Assembly (NCBI GenBank): GCA_934572355.1
Contig: CAKTKV010000051.1
Location: 1-9,957, forward strand
Reading direction: 5' to 3'
Source of the DNA: an uncultured Oscillospiraceae bacterium
GTDB lineage: Bacteria > Bacillota > Clostridia > Oscillospirales > Oscillospiraceae
DNA length: 9,957 nt
Part shown: in pieces, positions 1 through 6,755 of the stretch
Layout: each line of letters begins with the position of its first letter
How positions within the stretch are numbered: position 1 is the stretch's first letter
Program-made: the position numbers and the translations under genes
The notes under the pieces: generated by a model
What the model saw: only the letters and a program-made list of their open reading frames with translations
The model's database searches: none
Told to the model about the DNA's origin: nothing

Positions 1-23
1 GATCGCAATCCCACTTCTGTCGT

Positions 24-144
24 TGCGGGTGAGGGTTCACAGGGAGAGGGGGAGTCGAAACACCCTCTCCCTGTGCGTGTCTTTGGTGACTTTCTCCACG
101 TCGAGAAAGTCACCCCACGGAGTGACCCGCAGTGAAACTCTGCG
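24..144. other. Cluster of perfect hairpins, possible interspersed repeat or structured RNA
   Basis: Seen directly: hairpin I has a perfect 13-bp stem (38-50 with 63-75) and a 12-nt loop. Hairpin II has a perfect 12-bp stem (85-96 with 103-114) and a 6-nt loop. A 7-bp complementary pair, TGCGGGT at 24-30 and ACCCGCA at 125-131, can close around both, giving a three-way junction. A third small hairpin (128-132 with 140-144, loop TGAAACT) competes with the closing stem. GTCGA occurs in loop I (54-58) and at the apex of II (100-104). No T-run follows either hairpin, so a terminator is unlikely. A 62-codon open frame (23-211) crosses the element but has no ribosome binding site and no recognisable domain, so I do not call it a gene. 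Inference: a dispersed intergenic repeat or a small structured RNA; the strand is unknown. Confidence 0.5.
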
Positions 145-264
145 AAAAGCTTACCAAGAACACCCGCCGTCCGGCGCGTACATGCACGCACTTTTTGTAC
201 ACATGATTTGATTGCAAACATGTACATTATAAATGAATCATGGAACGATTAAAATAATGTGCAT

Positions 265-271
265 AGGGAGG
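265..271 (+). promoter_or_regulatory. Ribosome binding site AGGGAGG deciding a GTG start
   Basis: AGGGAGG lies 7 nt before GTG at 279. An ATG at 277, in another frame, meets a stop after six codons. The Shine-Dalgarno spacing therefore selects the GTG. Confidence 0.75.
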
Positions 272-278
272 CGAGCAT

Positions 279-470
279 GTGGAAGGCTTCAGGATAGATA
301 CAAGTGACGAGAAAATTTCTTCCGTCAGCAGAACCATTAGAATAAAAGCCGAGACTTTTGATAAGATCAACGAGATAAATATGAAAACCGGCGTATCCTT
401 CAACAAGATCGTCAACCAATGCATTGAATACGCACTGAAAAATTATGAAGAAGAGCTTATTCAAGTATAA
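279..470 (+). CDS. Small ribbon-helix-helix (Arc/CopG-type) protein
   Basis: A 63-residue protein beginning with GTG behind a strong Shine-Dalgarno. Residues 17-22 (SRTIRI) fit the DNA-contacting beta strand of the ribbon-helix-helix fold. Residues 24-37 fit helix A, G38-V39-S40 the turn, and 41-55 (FNKIVNQCIEYALKN) helix B. In this family two chains pair their strands to bind an operator, usually to repress their own promoter, as in plasmid regulators and type II antitoxins. That role is inferred here from fold alone. A 16-residue polar tail precedes the strand. The next gene begins 40 bp downstream and is probably co-transcribed. Base composition is AT-rich and AGA arginine codons are used, unlike the GC-rich mfd and ger genes, which suggests acquisition by transfer. 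No clear sigma-A promoter is visible; TATAAA at 228-233 lacks a good -35. The DNA target and partner are unknown. Confidence 0.75.
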   Translation: MEGFRIDTSDEKISSVSRTIRIKAETFDKINEINMKTGVSFNKIVNQCIEYALKNYEEELIQV

Positions 471-496
471 ATAGACAACATTTTTGCTTTTGATAT

Positions 497-504
497 AGGA
501 GGGG
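497..504 (+). promoter_or_regulatory. Ribosome binding site AGGAGGGG deciding a TTG start
   Basis: A near-ideal Shine-Dalgarno sequence, AGGAGGGG, sits 6 nt before TTG at 511. No ATG or GTG is suitably placed, and the reading frame from this TTG runs 49 codons to TAA. The site is the main argument that the short frame is a real gene. Confidence 0.75.
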
Positions 505-510
505 TCTGCA

Positions 511-660
511 TTGGAGGAGTCTGTAAAATACAAAAAGATGTATCTTAAACTATTTAACGCCGTTACGGATGCACTGGAAGAAAAGGATAGAGAGAAGTCA
601 GACGAAATTCTCAAAAAGGCACAATGCGATTGCGAAGAAATCTATATTGAGGAAGAGTAA
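511..660 (+). CDS. 49-residue acidic small protein of unknown function
   Basis: The frame runs from TTG (511) to TAA (658-660). The product has 49 residues: 15 acidic and 9 basic. It is probably mostly helical. An N-terminal amphipathic segment (YKKMYLKLFNAVTDALEE, residues 7-24) is followed by a second charged helix (25-38), a Cys-Asp-Cys motif at 39-41 and the acidic end EEIYIEEE (42-49). It has no signal peptide or membrane segment and should be cytoplasmic. I do not recognise a named family; the overall look resembles short hypothetical proteins of clostridial mobile elements, a weak impression only. It follows the ribbon-helix-helix gene by 40 bp and ends 6 bp before a terminator hairpin, so the two genes probably form one short transcript. 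Like its neighbour it is AT-rich. The strong ribosome binding site, not length, supports it as coding. Confidence 0.65.
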   Translation: MEESVKYKKMYLKLFNAVTDALEEKDREKSDEILKKAQCDCEEIYIEEE

Positions 661-666
661 CGAAAG

Positions 667-697
667 GTGCGCGCCACGAAAAATGGTGCGCACTTTT
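667..697 (+). terminator. Rho-independent terminator after the two small genes
   Basis: Left arm 667-676 (GTGCGCGCCA) pairs with right arm 684-693 (TGGTGCGCAC). The stem is 10 bp with one G-U pair, and the loop is CGAAAAA. TTTT (694-697) follows, then GTT. It lies 6 bp past the stop of the 49-residue gene and isolates the small cassette from the mfd promoter downstream. Confidence 0.85.
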
Positions 698-728
698 GTT
701 AACTAACTTTAACATTACCGCTTTCCCG

Positions 729-757
729 TTGAATTTACAGCGCCGGAATGCTATAAT
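729..757 (+). promoter_or_regulatory. Sigma-A promoter of mfd
   Basis: The -35 box is TTGAAT (729-734), the spacer is 17 bp, and the -10 box TATAAT (752-757) is a perfect consensus. Transcription would begin near 763-765, only a few nucleotides before the mfd ATG at 767, so the transcript would have almost no leader. An inverted repeat CGCCGG (741-746) / CCGGCG (759-764) brackets the -10 box. Confidence 0.8.
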
Positions 758-764
758 ACCGGCG
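741..764. promoter_or_regulatory. Inverted repeat bracketing the mfd -10 box, possible operator
   Basis: CGCCGG (741-746) and CCGGCG (759-764) are perfect reverse complements separated by 12 bp that contain the whole -10 box. The position is what one expects of a repressor site competing with RNA polymerase. No known regulator is identified, and short GC-rich repeats can arise by chance in this genome. Confidence 0.35.
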
Positions 765-766
765 AT

Positions 767-3700
767 ATGGATATTCTTATAAACCAAATACTTGAACACA
801 AGGAAGCCGCCGCCCTCCCCTCGCTGCTGGAGAGCGGAGGGCTTCCTGCGCTCGTTTCCGGGCTTTCGCCGGTACACAGGGCAAACCTCGCCGCGGCGCT
901 TTACAATAAGCTCGACCGCCCGCTCTTCGTCCTGTGTCAGGACGACACGGCCGCCGAGAGCTTCGCGCGCGACCTGCACGCCATGCTCGGCATAGAGGCC
1001 GACACGCTCCTGATGCGCGAGTTTATATTCTACCCCGCCGAGGCCGCGTCGCGCCAAGCGGAGCAGCGGAGGATATCGACGCTCTATAAGCTCGCCAAGG
1101 GCGAGAGCCGCGTGTGCGCTGCGTCCGTCTCGGGCTTTGTGCAGAGGACGCTGCCGCCGGCGGAGCTGCTTAAAGCCGCGTTTGAGATAAAGGACGGCGG
1201 CACATACCCGCCCGATGAGGTGGAGACGGCGCTCATAAGCTGCGGGTACTCGCGCACAGAGCAGGTCGAGGGTCCCGGCCAGTACGCGCGGCGCGGCGGC
1301 ATTCTCGATTTCTTCTCGCCGCACGATACGGAGCCTGTGCGTATAGAGTTCTGGGGCGACGATATAGATTCGATGGCGCACTTTGAGATATCGAGCCAGC
1401 GCCGCACGGAGCACATGGACGAGTGCGTGATACTCCCGGCGACGGAGGCGCTACCGTCCCTTGCCGAAGGCGGCATACCGGCGCTGTGCGGGGAGATAGA
1501 AAAATTCGCGCTGAACTACTCAAAGCGCCGCAGCAGCGAGACGGCATCGACCCTCGCGGCGAACATGCGCGCGGACGCTGAAAGACTCAGCCAGGGCATA
1601 CTGATATCGGACGCGGACAGGTACCTGCCGATGATATACCCGATGGCCTGCGCGGCGGACTACATCCCGTCCGATGCCGTCGTGTTCCTCGACCAGCCGA
1701 ACCACTGCGCCGAAAAGCTGCGCGACTATGAAAAGCAGCTCGGCGCGGACATCGCGGAGCTTCAGCGCCGCGGACTTATCGCCGCGGGGGCGGACAGCTT
1801 CAGGCTAGGGACGGATAAGTTTTTCAAGACCCTGCCCGAATGGCCGGTGTACATGGCCGATTCCTTTACGACAGGCCGCTGCCCCGTTGCGCCGAAGACG
1901 CTCACGAGCATTTCGGCAAAGCAGCTGCCGTCTTACGGTGGAAACGCACAGGCAGCGGCAGACGACGTTGAGGCGTACTTAAAACAGGAGTACCGGGTCG
2001 TCGTCCTCGCAGGCGATGAGCGGCGCGCGAAGGTGCTTCAGGAGCTATTCGGGAAGAAAAACATACCCGCGATCATATACACGGAGCTTAAAAAGCTGCC
2101 TGAGCCGGGGCACTGCTCGATCGCGATAGGAGCGATATCCGCGGGCATAGAGTACCCGGCACTGCGCCTCACGGTACTTACGGACTCGCAGCTGCTGCGC
2201 GGCCACGGGCGCAAGGCGGGCACGGTAAAGAAGCTGCCGCCGAACCGCCAGCGCATCAATTCCTGCGCCGACCTCTCGATAGGCGACTATGTCGTCCACG
2301 AAAACCACGGTATCGGTAAGTTTGCCGGTATCATAAAGATGCAGGTGGACGGCTTTGAAAAGGACTATATAAAAATAAACTACGCCGGGACGGACACGCT
2401 GTATGTCCCCGCAACGCAGCTCGACCTTGTGTCAAAGTACACGGGCGGGGGCGAGGAGAAGCCCGTCAAGCTCTCAAAGATGGGCGGCAGCGATTGGGTG
2501 AAGACCCGCAGCCGCGCAAAGAGCGCCGCGAAGGACATGGCAAAAAAGCTCATCGCCCTTTACGCCGAACGCCAGCGACTGCCGGGACATGCCTTCGCAC
2601 CGGACAGCGAGTGGCAGCGCGAGTTTGAGGAGAACTTCAGCTACACGGAGACGGACGATCAGCTGCGCTGCACGGCGGAGATAAAAGGGGACATGGAGTC
2701 CTCCGTGCCGATGGACAGACTGCTGTGCGGAGACGTCGGCTTCGGCAAGACCGAGGTAGCGATGCGCGCGGTGATGAAATGCGTGCTCGACGGCAAGCAG
2801 GCGGCGATACTCGTACCGACGACCGTGCTTGCCCAGCAGCATTATCAGACGGCACTGCAAAGGTTCTTCGGCTTCCCGGTGAACATCGGCGTACTGAGCC
2901 GATTCCAGACCGGCGCGCAGACGACGAGACTGCTCGCGGACCTCGCTTCGGGAAAGTGCGACCTTGTTATCGGCACGCACAAGCTCCTGCGCAAGGACGT
3001 GAAGTTCAAGGACCTCGGCCTGCTCGTTGTGGACGAGGAGCAGCGCTTCGGCGTGACGCACAAGGAGCACATCAAGGAGATGAGCCGCGGGGTCGACGTG
3101 CTGACGCTCTCCGCGACGCCGATACCGCGCACGCTGAATATGGCGATGAGCGGCATACGCGACATGTCCACCATCGAGGAGCCGCCTGAGGACAGGCTCC
3201 CGGTGCAGACCTATGTCATGGAGCACGACTGGGGCGTTATCGCCGACGCGATACGCCGTGAGCTCCAGCGCGGCGGGCAGGTATACTACCTGCACAACCG
3301 TGTCGAGGATATAGAGCGCACGACGAAAAGGCTGCATGAGCTGCTCGATGATGTGACGATCGCCGTCGCCCACGGGCAGATGGATAAGGCGATGCTCTCG
3401 AACGTGATGGAGCGCGTAGTCTCCGGCGAGGTGCAGGTGCTCGTCTGCACGACGATCATCGAGACGGGCATTGACATCCCGAACGTGAACACGCTCATAA
3501 TCGAGGACGCCGATAAGCTCGGCCTTGCCCAGCTGCATCAGATCCGCGGGCGCGTCGGCCGCTCGACACGCAGCGCCTCGGCCTATCTGACCTTCCGGCG
3601 AGACAAGGTGCTCACAGAGGTCGCGGAGAAGCGTCTGAACGCGATACGCGATTTCGCGCAGTTCGGCTCCGGAATCAAGATTGCGATGCGCGACCTTGAG

Positions 3701-4291
3701 ATACGCGGCGCGGGCAATCTCCTCGGTGCGGAGCAGTCGGGGCACATGATCGACGTCGGCTACGATATGTATATGAAGCTTCTGAGCGAAGCGGTGCTCG
3801 AAGCGCGCGGCATAGAGGTGCCGACGCGCGCGGAATGCTCCGCCGACCTCGCCGTCGCGGCGAACATCCCGGACAGGTACATTTCCTCACCTGAGCAGCG
3901 CATGGATATCTACCGGCGCATCGCGCTCATCCGCACGGAGGAGGAGGCGGACGACCTGACAGACGAGCTCATCGACCGCTTCGGCGAGACGCCGCCGGGC
4001 GTCAACGCGCTTATCCATGTGGCGCTGCTGCGCGGCGAAGCGGGGCGCGCCGGGATAACCGACATCTCTCAGAAGCAGGGGACGCTGCGCTTTACCCTGA
4101 GTGATTTTGACATGGAAAAGGTATCGGCGCTTTACGCGAGGGAGGAATACAAGAACCGCCTGCGCGTGGAGGCCGGGTCGAAGCCCTGCCTCAGCCTGAA
4201 GATAAAGAACAAGAACCGCGTTATCGACGAGGCGCGCAGCTTTGCCGCCGATTGGGCGGCCTGCGGACAAACCGCCGAACAAAGCTCTTGA
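767..4291 (+). CDS. mfd: Transcription-repair coupling factor Mfd
   Basis: Mfd is a double-stranded DNA translocase. It removes RNA polymerase stalled at lesions and recruits UvrA to start nucleotide excision repair. At 1174 residues the length is normal for the family. A UvrB-like N-terminal module includes QYARRGGILDFF (172-183). The RNA polymerase interaction domain begins near residue 500 (GDYVVHENHGIGKF from 506). The translocase motor shows Walker A GDVGFGKTE (655-663, K661), the Walker B box DEEQ (756-759), the SATPIPRT motif soon after it, and motif VI QIRGRVGR (925-932). The C-terminal TRCF domain (about 1035-1150) contains SPEQRMDIYRRI near M1046. No other in-frame start exists between an in-frame stop at 710-712 and the ATG. 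No Shine-Dalgarno precedes the ATG, which lies 9 nt after TATAAT, so translation may be leaderless. The gene has its own promoter and is separated from the small genes upstream by a terminator. Confidence 0.98.
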   Translation: MDILINQILEHKEAAALPSLLESGGLPALVSGLSPVHRANLAAALYNKLDRPLFVLCQDDTAAESFARDLHAMLGIEADTLLMREFIFYPAEAASRQAEQRRISTLYKLAKGESRVCAASVSGFVQRTLPPAELLKAAFEIKDGGTYPPDEVETALISCGYSRTEQVEGPGQYARRGGILDFFSPHDTEPVRIEFWGDDIDSMAHFEISSQRRTEHMDECVILPATEALPSLAEGGIPALCGEIEKFALNYSKRRSSETASTLAANMRADAERLSQGILISDADRYLPMIYPMACAADYIPSDAVVFLDQPNHCAEKLRDYEKQLGADIAELQRRGLIAAGADSFRLGTDKFFKTLPEWPVYMADSFTTGRCPVAPKTLTSISAKQLPSYGGNAQAAADDVEAYLKQEYRVVVLAGDERRAKVLQELFGKKNIPAIIYTELKKLPEPGHCSIAIGAISAGIEYPALRLTVLTDSQLLRGHGRKAGTVKKLPPNRQRINSCADLSIGDYVVHENHGIGKFAGIIKMQVDGFEKDYIKINYAGTDTLYVPATQLDLVSKYTGGGEEKPVKLSKMGGSDWVKTRSRAKSAAKDMAKKLIALYAERQRLPGHAFAPDSEWQREFEENFSYTETDDQLRCTAEIKGDMESSVPMDRLLCGDVGFGKTEVAMRAVMKCVLDGKQAAILVPTTVLAQQHYQTALQRFFGFPVNIGVLSRFQTGAQTTRLLADLASGKCDLVIGTHKLLRKDVKFKDLGLLVVDEEQRFGVTHKEHIKEMSRGVDVLTLSATPIPRTLNMAMSGIRDMSTIEEPPEDRLPVQTYVMEHDWGVIADAIRRELQRGGQVYYLHNRVEDIERTTKRLHELLDDVTIAVAHGQMDKAMLSNVMERVVSGEVQVLVCTTIIETGIDIPNVNTLIIEDADKLGLAQLHQIRGRVGRSTRSASAYLTFRRDKVLTEVAEKRLNAIRDFAQFGSGIKIAMRDLEIRGAGNLLGAEQSGHMIDVGYDMYMKLLSEAVLEARGIEVPTRAECSADLAVAANIPDRYISSPEQRMDIYRRIALIRTEEEADDLTDELIDRFGETPPGVNALIHVALLRGEAGRAGITDISQKQGTLRFTLSDFDMEKVSALYAREEYKNRLRVEAGSKPCLSLKIKNKNRVIDEARSFAADWAACGQTAEQSS

Positions 4292-4315
4292 CAAAACACG
4301 CGACTGGTTTATTAT
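4288..4315 (+). promoter_or_regulatory. Promoter overlapping the mfd stop codon
   Basis: A perfect -35 TTGACA (4288-4293) contains the first bases of the mfd TGA stop (4289-4291). After a 16-bp spacer comes TATTAT (4310-4315), one mismatch from consensus. Transcription would start near 4322, leaving a leader of about 32 nt before the prsA-like gene. Confidence 0.75.
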
Positions 4316-4343
4316 TAGAACAACACCGAAAAATTAACGATAC

Positions 4344-4347
4344 GGAG
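4344..4347 (+). promoter_or_regulatory. Ribosome binding site GGAG of the prsA-like gene
   Basis: GGAG lies 6 nt before ATG 4354. It selects this start over a longer in-frame reading from 4252, which lies inside mfd and would bury the lipoprotein signal peptide. Confidence 0.75.
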
Positions 4348-4353
4348 AATAAC

Positions 4354-5550
4354 ATGAAAAAACTGATAGCACTGATAATTGTAGTGTGCCTGGCCTTCGC
4401 GTTCGCGGCCGGCTGCGGCAGCGTTGAAAGCACCGGAGATGCGGCACCTGCCGAGGCAACGGAGACTCCCGCGCAGGAGACCGCCGCCGCAGTCGAGACC
4501 TCCACGCTGGACTATGACGCGCTGCGCGCGCTCCATGCCGACGACGAGGTCGTCGCCACGGTGGACGGCCGCGAGATCACATGGGGCGAGTATTATGGCT
4601 GGCTTTACATGAACGCAAAACAGATAGAGAACTACTTCACCCAGCTGGCGATGTACTACGGCGCGAGCGTGGGCTGGGGCGACAGCGTGGATGATTCGGG
4701 TACGACCTTTGCGCAGTATGCCATGCAGAGCACCGAGAGCACGATCAGGCAGTTTGCTGCGATAGATGCTTTCACCGAGGAGAACGGGATAAAGCTTGAT
4801 GAGGCTGCGCTTGCGGCGAGATACGACGAGCAGAAGAAGTCCGATATGGCGAGCATCAGCGGCGAGGACGGAACTGAGGATGATTTTGTCGAGAAGCTCG
4901 GCGGGATGAACCTGACCATGGATGCATACGAGCGCATGACGCTCTCGAACATCAAGTATCAGGAGAACTTCAAGGCACTCTACGGTGAGGATTCCGAGCT
5001 TGTCTCCGATGAGGACGCACTCAGCTACCTCAAGGAAAACGGCTACATGTCCGCAAACCACATTCTCATCATGACGAAGGATCCGTCCACCGGCGAGGAA
5101 CTGAGCGATTCGGACAAGGCGGACAAGAAGGCCAAGGCTGACGAGATATACAAGGAGCTTGCCGCGATAACCGACCAGAGCGAGCTTATGAAGCGCTTTG
5201 CCGAGCTCAAGGAGGAATACTGCGAGGACACCGGCAAGACCGCTTACCCCGACGGCTATACTTTCACTGAGGGCAAGATGGTGCCGGAGTTTGAGAACGC
5301 GGTAAAGGCGCTGGGCGATTACGAGGTTTCCGAGCCCGTGCAGTCCGACTACGGCTATCATATCATTCTTCGTCTGCCGGACGATCCTGACAGCGTTATC
5401 GATTATACCTCTCAGAACACCCCGATGACCGCGAGAAAATACTGGGCGAACGCCGATTACGCGGAGCGCATGGAGGCTGTCCTCGGCGAGACGAAGCTTG
5501 AGTATGTCCCCGGATTTGCGCAGATAGAGCTTGCGGACTTCATAAAGTAA
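4354..5550 (+). CDS. prsA: PrsA-like lipoprotein peptidyl-prolyl cis-trans isomerase (parvulin)
   Basis: A 398-residue exported foldase. Proteins of this type sit on the outer face of the membrane and help Sec-exported proteins fold by isomerising proline bonds. Residues 1-20 form a lysine-led signal peptide ending AFAAG, with Cys21 as the lipidated residue. A low-complexity Ala/Thr/Glu linker (22-50) follows. Residues about 55-228 resemble the helical chaperone arm of PrsA/SurA proteins. The parvulin domain spans about 232-341, with ANHILI (His236), Asp292, FTEGKMVPEFENA (304-316) and SDYGYHIILRLP (331-342, His336). These match the conserved histidine pair and hydrophobic core of the family. 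A tail of about 55 residues ends the protein. The start is fixed by GGAG and the signal peptide. It has its own promoter at the end of mfd and ends at a strong hairpin. As I recall, mfd followed by a prsA-like gene is common in Clostridia. Confidence 0.88.
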   Translation: MKKLIALIIVVCLAFAFAAGCGSVESTGDAAPAEATETPAQETAAAVETSTLDYDALRALHADDEVVATVDGREITWGEYYGWLYMNAKQIENYFTQLAMYYGASVGWGDSVDDSGTTFAQYAMQSTESTIRQFAAIDAFTEENGIKLDEAALAARYDEQKKSDMASISGEDGTEDDFVEKLGGMNLTMDAYERMTLSNIKYQENFKALYGEDSELVSDEDALSYLKENGYMSANHILIMTKDPSTGEELSDSDKADKKAKADEIYKELAAITDQSELMKRFAELKEEYCEDTGKTAYPDGYTFTEGKMVPEFENAVKALGDYEVSEPVQSDYGYHIILRLPDDPDSVIDYTSQNTPMTARKYWANADYAERMEAVLGETKLEYVPGFAQIELADFIK

Positions 5551-5573
5551 AACACCTACCTATATATAATAAT

Positions 5574-5625
5574 GCACCGCCTGAGAGTTTCGCGCTCTCA
5601 GGCGGTGCTGCTTATATGCTTTTTC
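5574..5625. terminator. Shared terminator between convergent prsA-like and gerAB genes
   Basis: GCACCGCCTGAGAG (5574-5587) and CTCTCAGGCGGTGC (5595-5608) form a perfect 14-bp stem with a 7-nt loop, TTTCGCG. Rightward, a T-rich stretch with CTTTTT (5619-5624) follows, though not immediately after the stem. Leftward, the flank reads ATTATTATATATAG. The gerAB stop (5612-5614) lies just beside it. Placement between two converging genes supports termination in both directions; the imperfect T-runs leave efficiency uncertain. Confidence 0.8.
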
Positions 5626-6742
5626 TCATACGTCCCGCGGCGTAGATGAGCGGGAGGAGCACAAAGAAGATGGGAAGGCTCACGTAGGGGACGATCGTCG
5701 CCGACCAGAAATCGAGCGAGGCGGAAGTCGGCGCGATGAACAGGGACGCCGCGACGCACACGGCGCAGCAGAGCCAGATCACCCAGCGCCCGCCGGAGAA
5801 GTCGGTCAGGCGCTCGCCGTTATATGACGGGTCCTTCCCGAAGATGAGCCGCAGGCAGTACTGCGCGGAGTAGAGCACGGCGGAGACGAGCAGGAAATCC
5901 GGAAAGATCCAGAGCATCACGACGAGCGCTTCTACGCGCTCCACGGTCTTGAAGAACACAAGGTTCCGTACCAGCGCAAAGAAGGGCTTTGTCAGGCGCA
6001 CGCACAGCTCCGCGCCGAAGGAGCCGACGATTATCACGCTGAGCATCGTCAGCAGCAGGCAGGAGCCGGCAAGCCAGCGCGAGAACGCGCCGAAGTGCCC
6101 GGCGCTGCCGTCAGCGCAGCCGCCCTCGAGCATACATATATAAAATACGGCGTTTGTGACAACATCGACGGCGATGACCGAGCCGCGCATAACGGGCAGC
6201 ACATCATGCACCGTGACCGGCAGGAGATTGGAGAAATCGAGTGAGAACAGAGAGAAAAACGCCACCAGAAACAAAGCGCCCATAAGTACGGGCTTTACTA
6301 TGCGCGCGAAGCGCACCATCGTGCGCGGCTTCTTGAGCACCGCGGCAAGTGCGATGAGTCCCATCGTGACCGAGAACGCGGCGGGACCGCTGCTTGGGTA
6401 GATGGTGACGATGAATCTGTCAGCCCCGGAGCGCAGCACGAAGCCGCCGTATATCAGAAACCACAGGCTGAGTATAGCGAGAGTGATCTTACCTGCGATT
6501 GGACCGAGAGTGCGAAGGATAAGCTCCGGCAGGCCCTCGCCGCTCTGCCGGTGGGACATGAAGCTGCTCATAAAATACAGCCATGCGAGCAGGATAGGGA
6601 CGGCAGCCGCCGCGCACAGCCAGCTTGCGCGCCCGGCCATGATGACGCTCTGCGACGGGAAAAGGCGCAGGGCGGGCGAGAGCATGATGACCGTGCCGAG
6701 GGCGAGCTGCTGCCGCCGGTTGAATCTGTTGTCGGAGTTCAT
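5612..6742 (-). CDS. gerAB: GerAB/GerKB-family spore germination permease
   Basis: A 376-residue multi-pass protein of the amino acid-polyamine-organocation transporter fold. In characterised GerA-type receptors this subunit binds the germinant within the spore inner membrane. About ten hydrophobic segments are visible, for example 41-62, 86-104, 122-136, 150-167, 188-204, 226-242, 272-293, 319-336 and 347-369. Family-like stretches include LPELILRTLGPIAGK (71-85), SLDFSNLLPV (167-176) and the run from KPFFALVRN (252-260) through ERVEALVVMLWIF (268-280). The length is typical. GGAGGG (6749-6754) lies 6 nt before the ATG. The gene starts 13 bp after the gerAC stop and is last of three co-directional genes. 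The germinant cannot be told from sequence by eye, and the symbol gives the family rather than a specific paralogue. Confidence 0.92.
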   Translation of the reverse strand: MNSDNRFNRRQQLALGTVIMLSPALRLFPSQSVIMAGRASWLCAAAAVPILLAWLYFMSSFMSHRQSGEGLPELILRTLGPIAGKITLAILSLWFLIYGGFVLRSGADRFIVTIYPSSGPAAFSVTMGLIALAAVLKKPRTMVRFARIVKPVLMGALFLVAFFSLFSLDFSNLLPVTVHDVLPVMRGSVIAVDVVTNAVFYICMLEGGCADGSAGHFGAFSRWLAGSCLLLTMLSVIIVGSFGAELCVRLTKPFFALVRNLVFFKTVERVEALVVMLWIFPDFLLVSAVLYSAQYCLRLIFGKDPSYNGERLTDFSGGRWVIWLCCAVCVAASLFIAPTSASLDFWSATIVPYVSLPIFFVLLPLIYAAGRMRKSI

Positions 6743-6748
6743 ACTGGT

Positions 6749-6754
6749 CCCTCC
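6749..6754 (-). promoter_or_regulatory. Ribosome binding site GGAGGG of gerAB
   Basis: On the minus strand GGAGGG precedes the ATG at 6742 by 6 nt. It fills most of the 13-bp gap after the gerAC stop, so translation of the last operon gene can restart independently. Confidence 0.8.
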
Positions 6755-6755
6755 A

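Noticed and set aside
85..114. Hairpin II as a rho-independent terminator of an upstream gene
   Set aside because: The stem is perfect but is followed by CCCCACGG, with no T-run on either strand.
23..211. 62-codon frame over the hairpin cluster
   Set aside because: No Shine-Dalgarno, and the residues are dictated by perfect inverted repeats. The signal is structural rather than coding.
228..233. TATAAA as the -10 of a promoter for the small genes
   Set aside because: No acceptable -35 at 16-18 bp; the nearest TTGATT (208-213) leaves only 14 bp. Left unannotated.
611..1414. 267-codon minus-strand frame across the terminator and mfd 5' end
   Set aside because: It covers a terminator, a promoter and the N-terminus of mfd, and has no ribosome binding site or recognisable domain.
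2474..3745. 423-codon open frame antisense to mfd
   Set aside because: It lies fully inside mfd, whose motifs are unmistakable. The translation is Arg/Leu/His-rich with no domain, typical of the antisense of GC-rich codons.
4315..5361. 348-codon open frame antisense to the prsA-like gene
   Set aside because: It runs through the promoter and signal peptide region of a clear parvulin lipoprotein; its product shows no family features.
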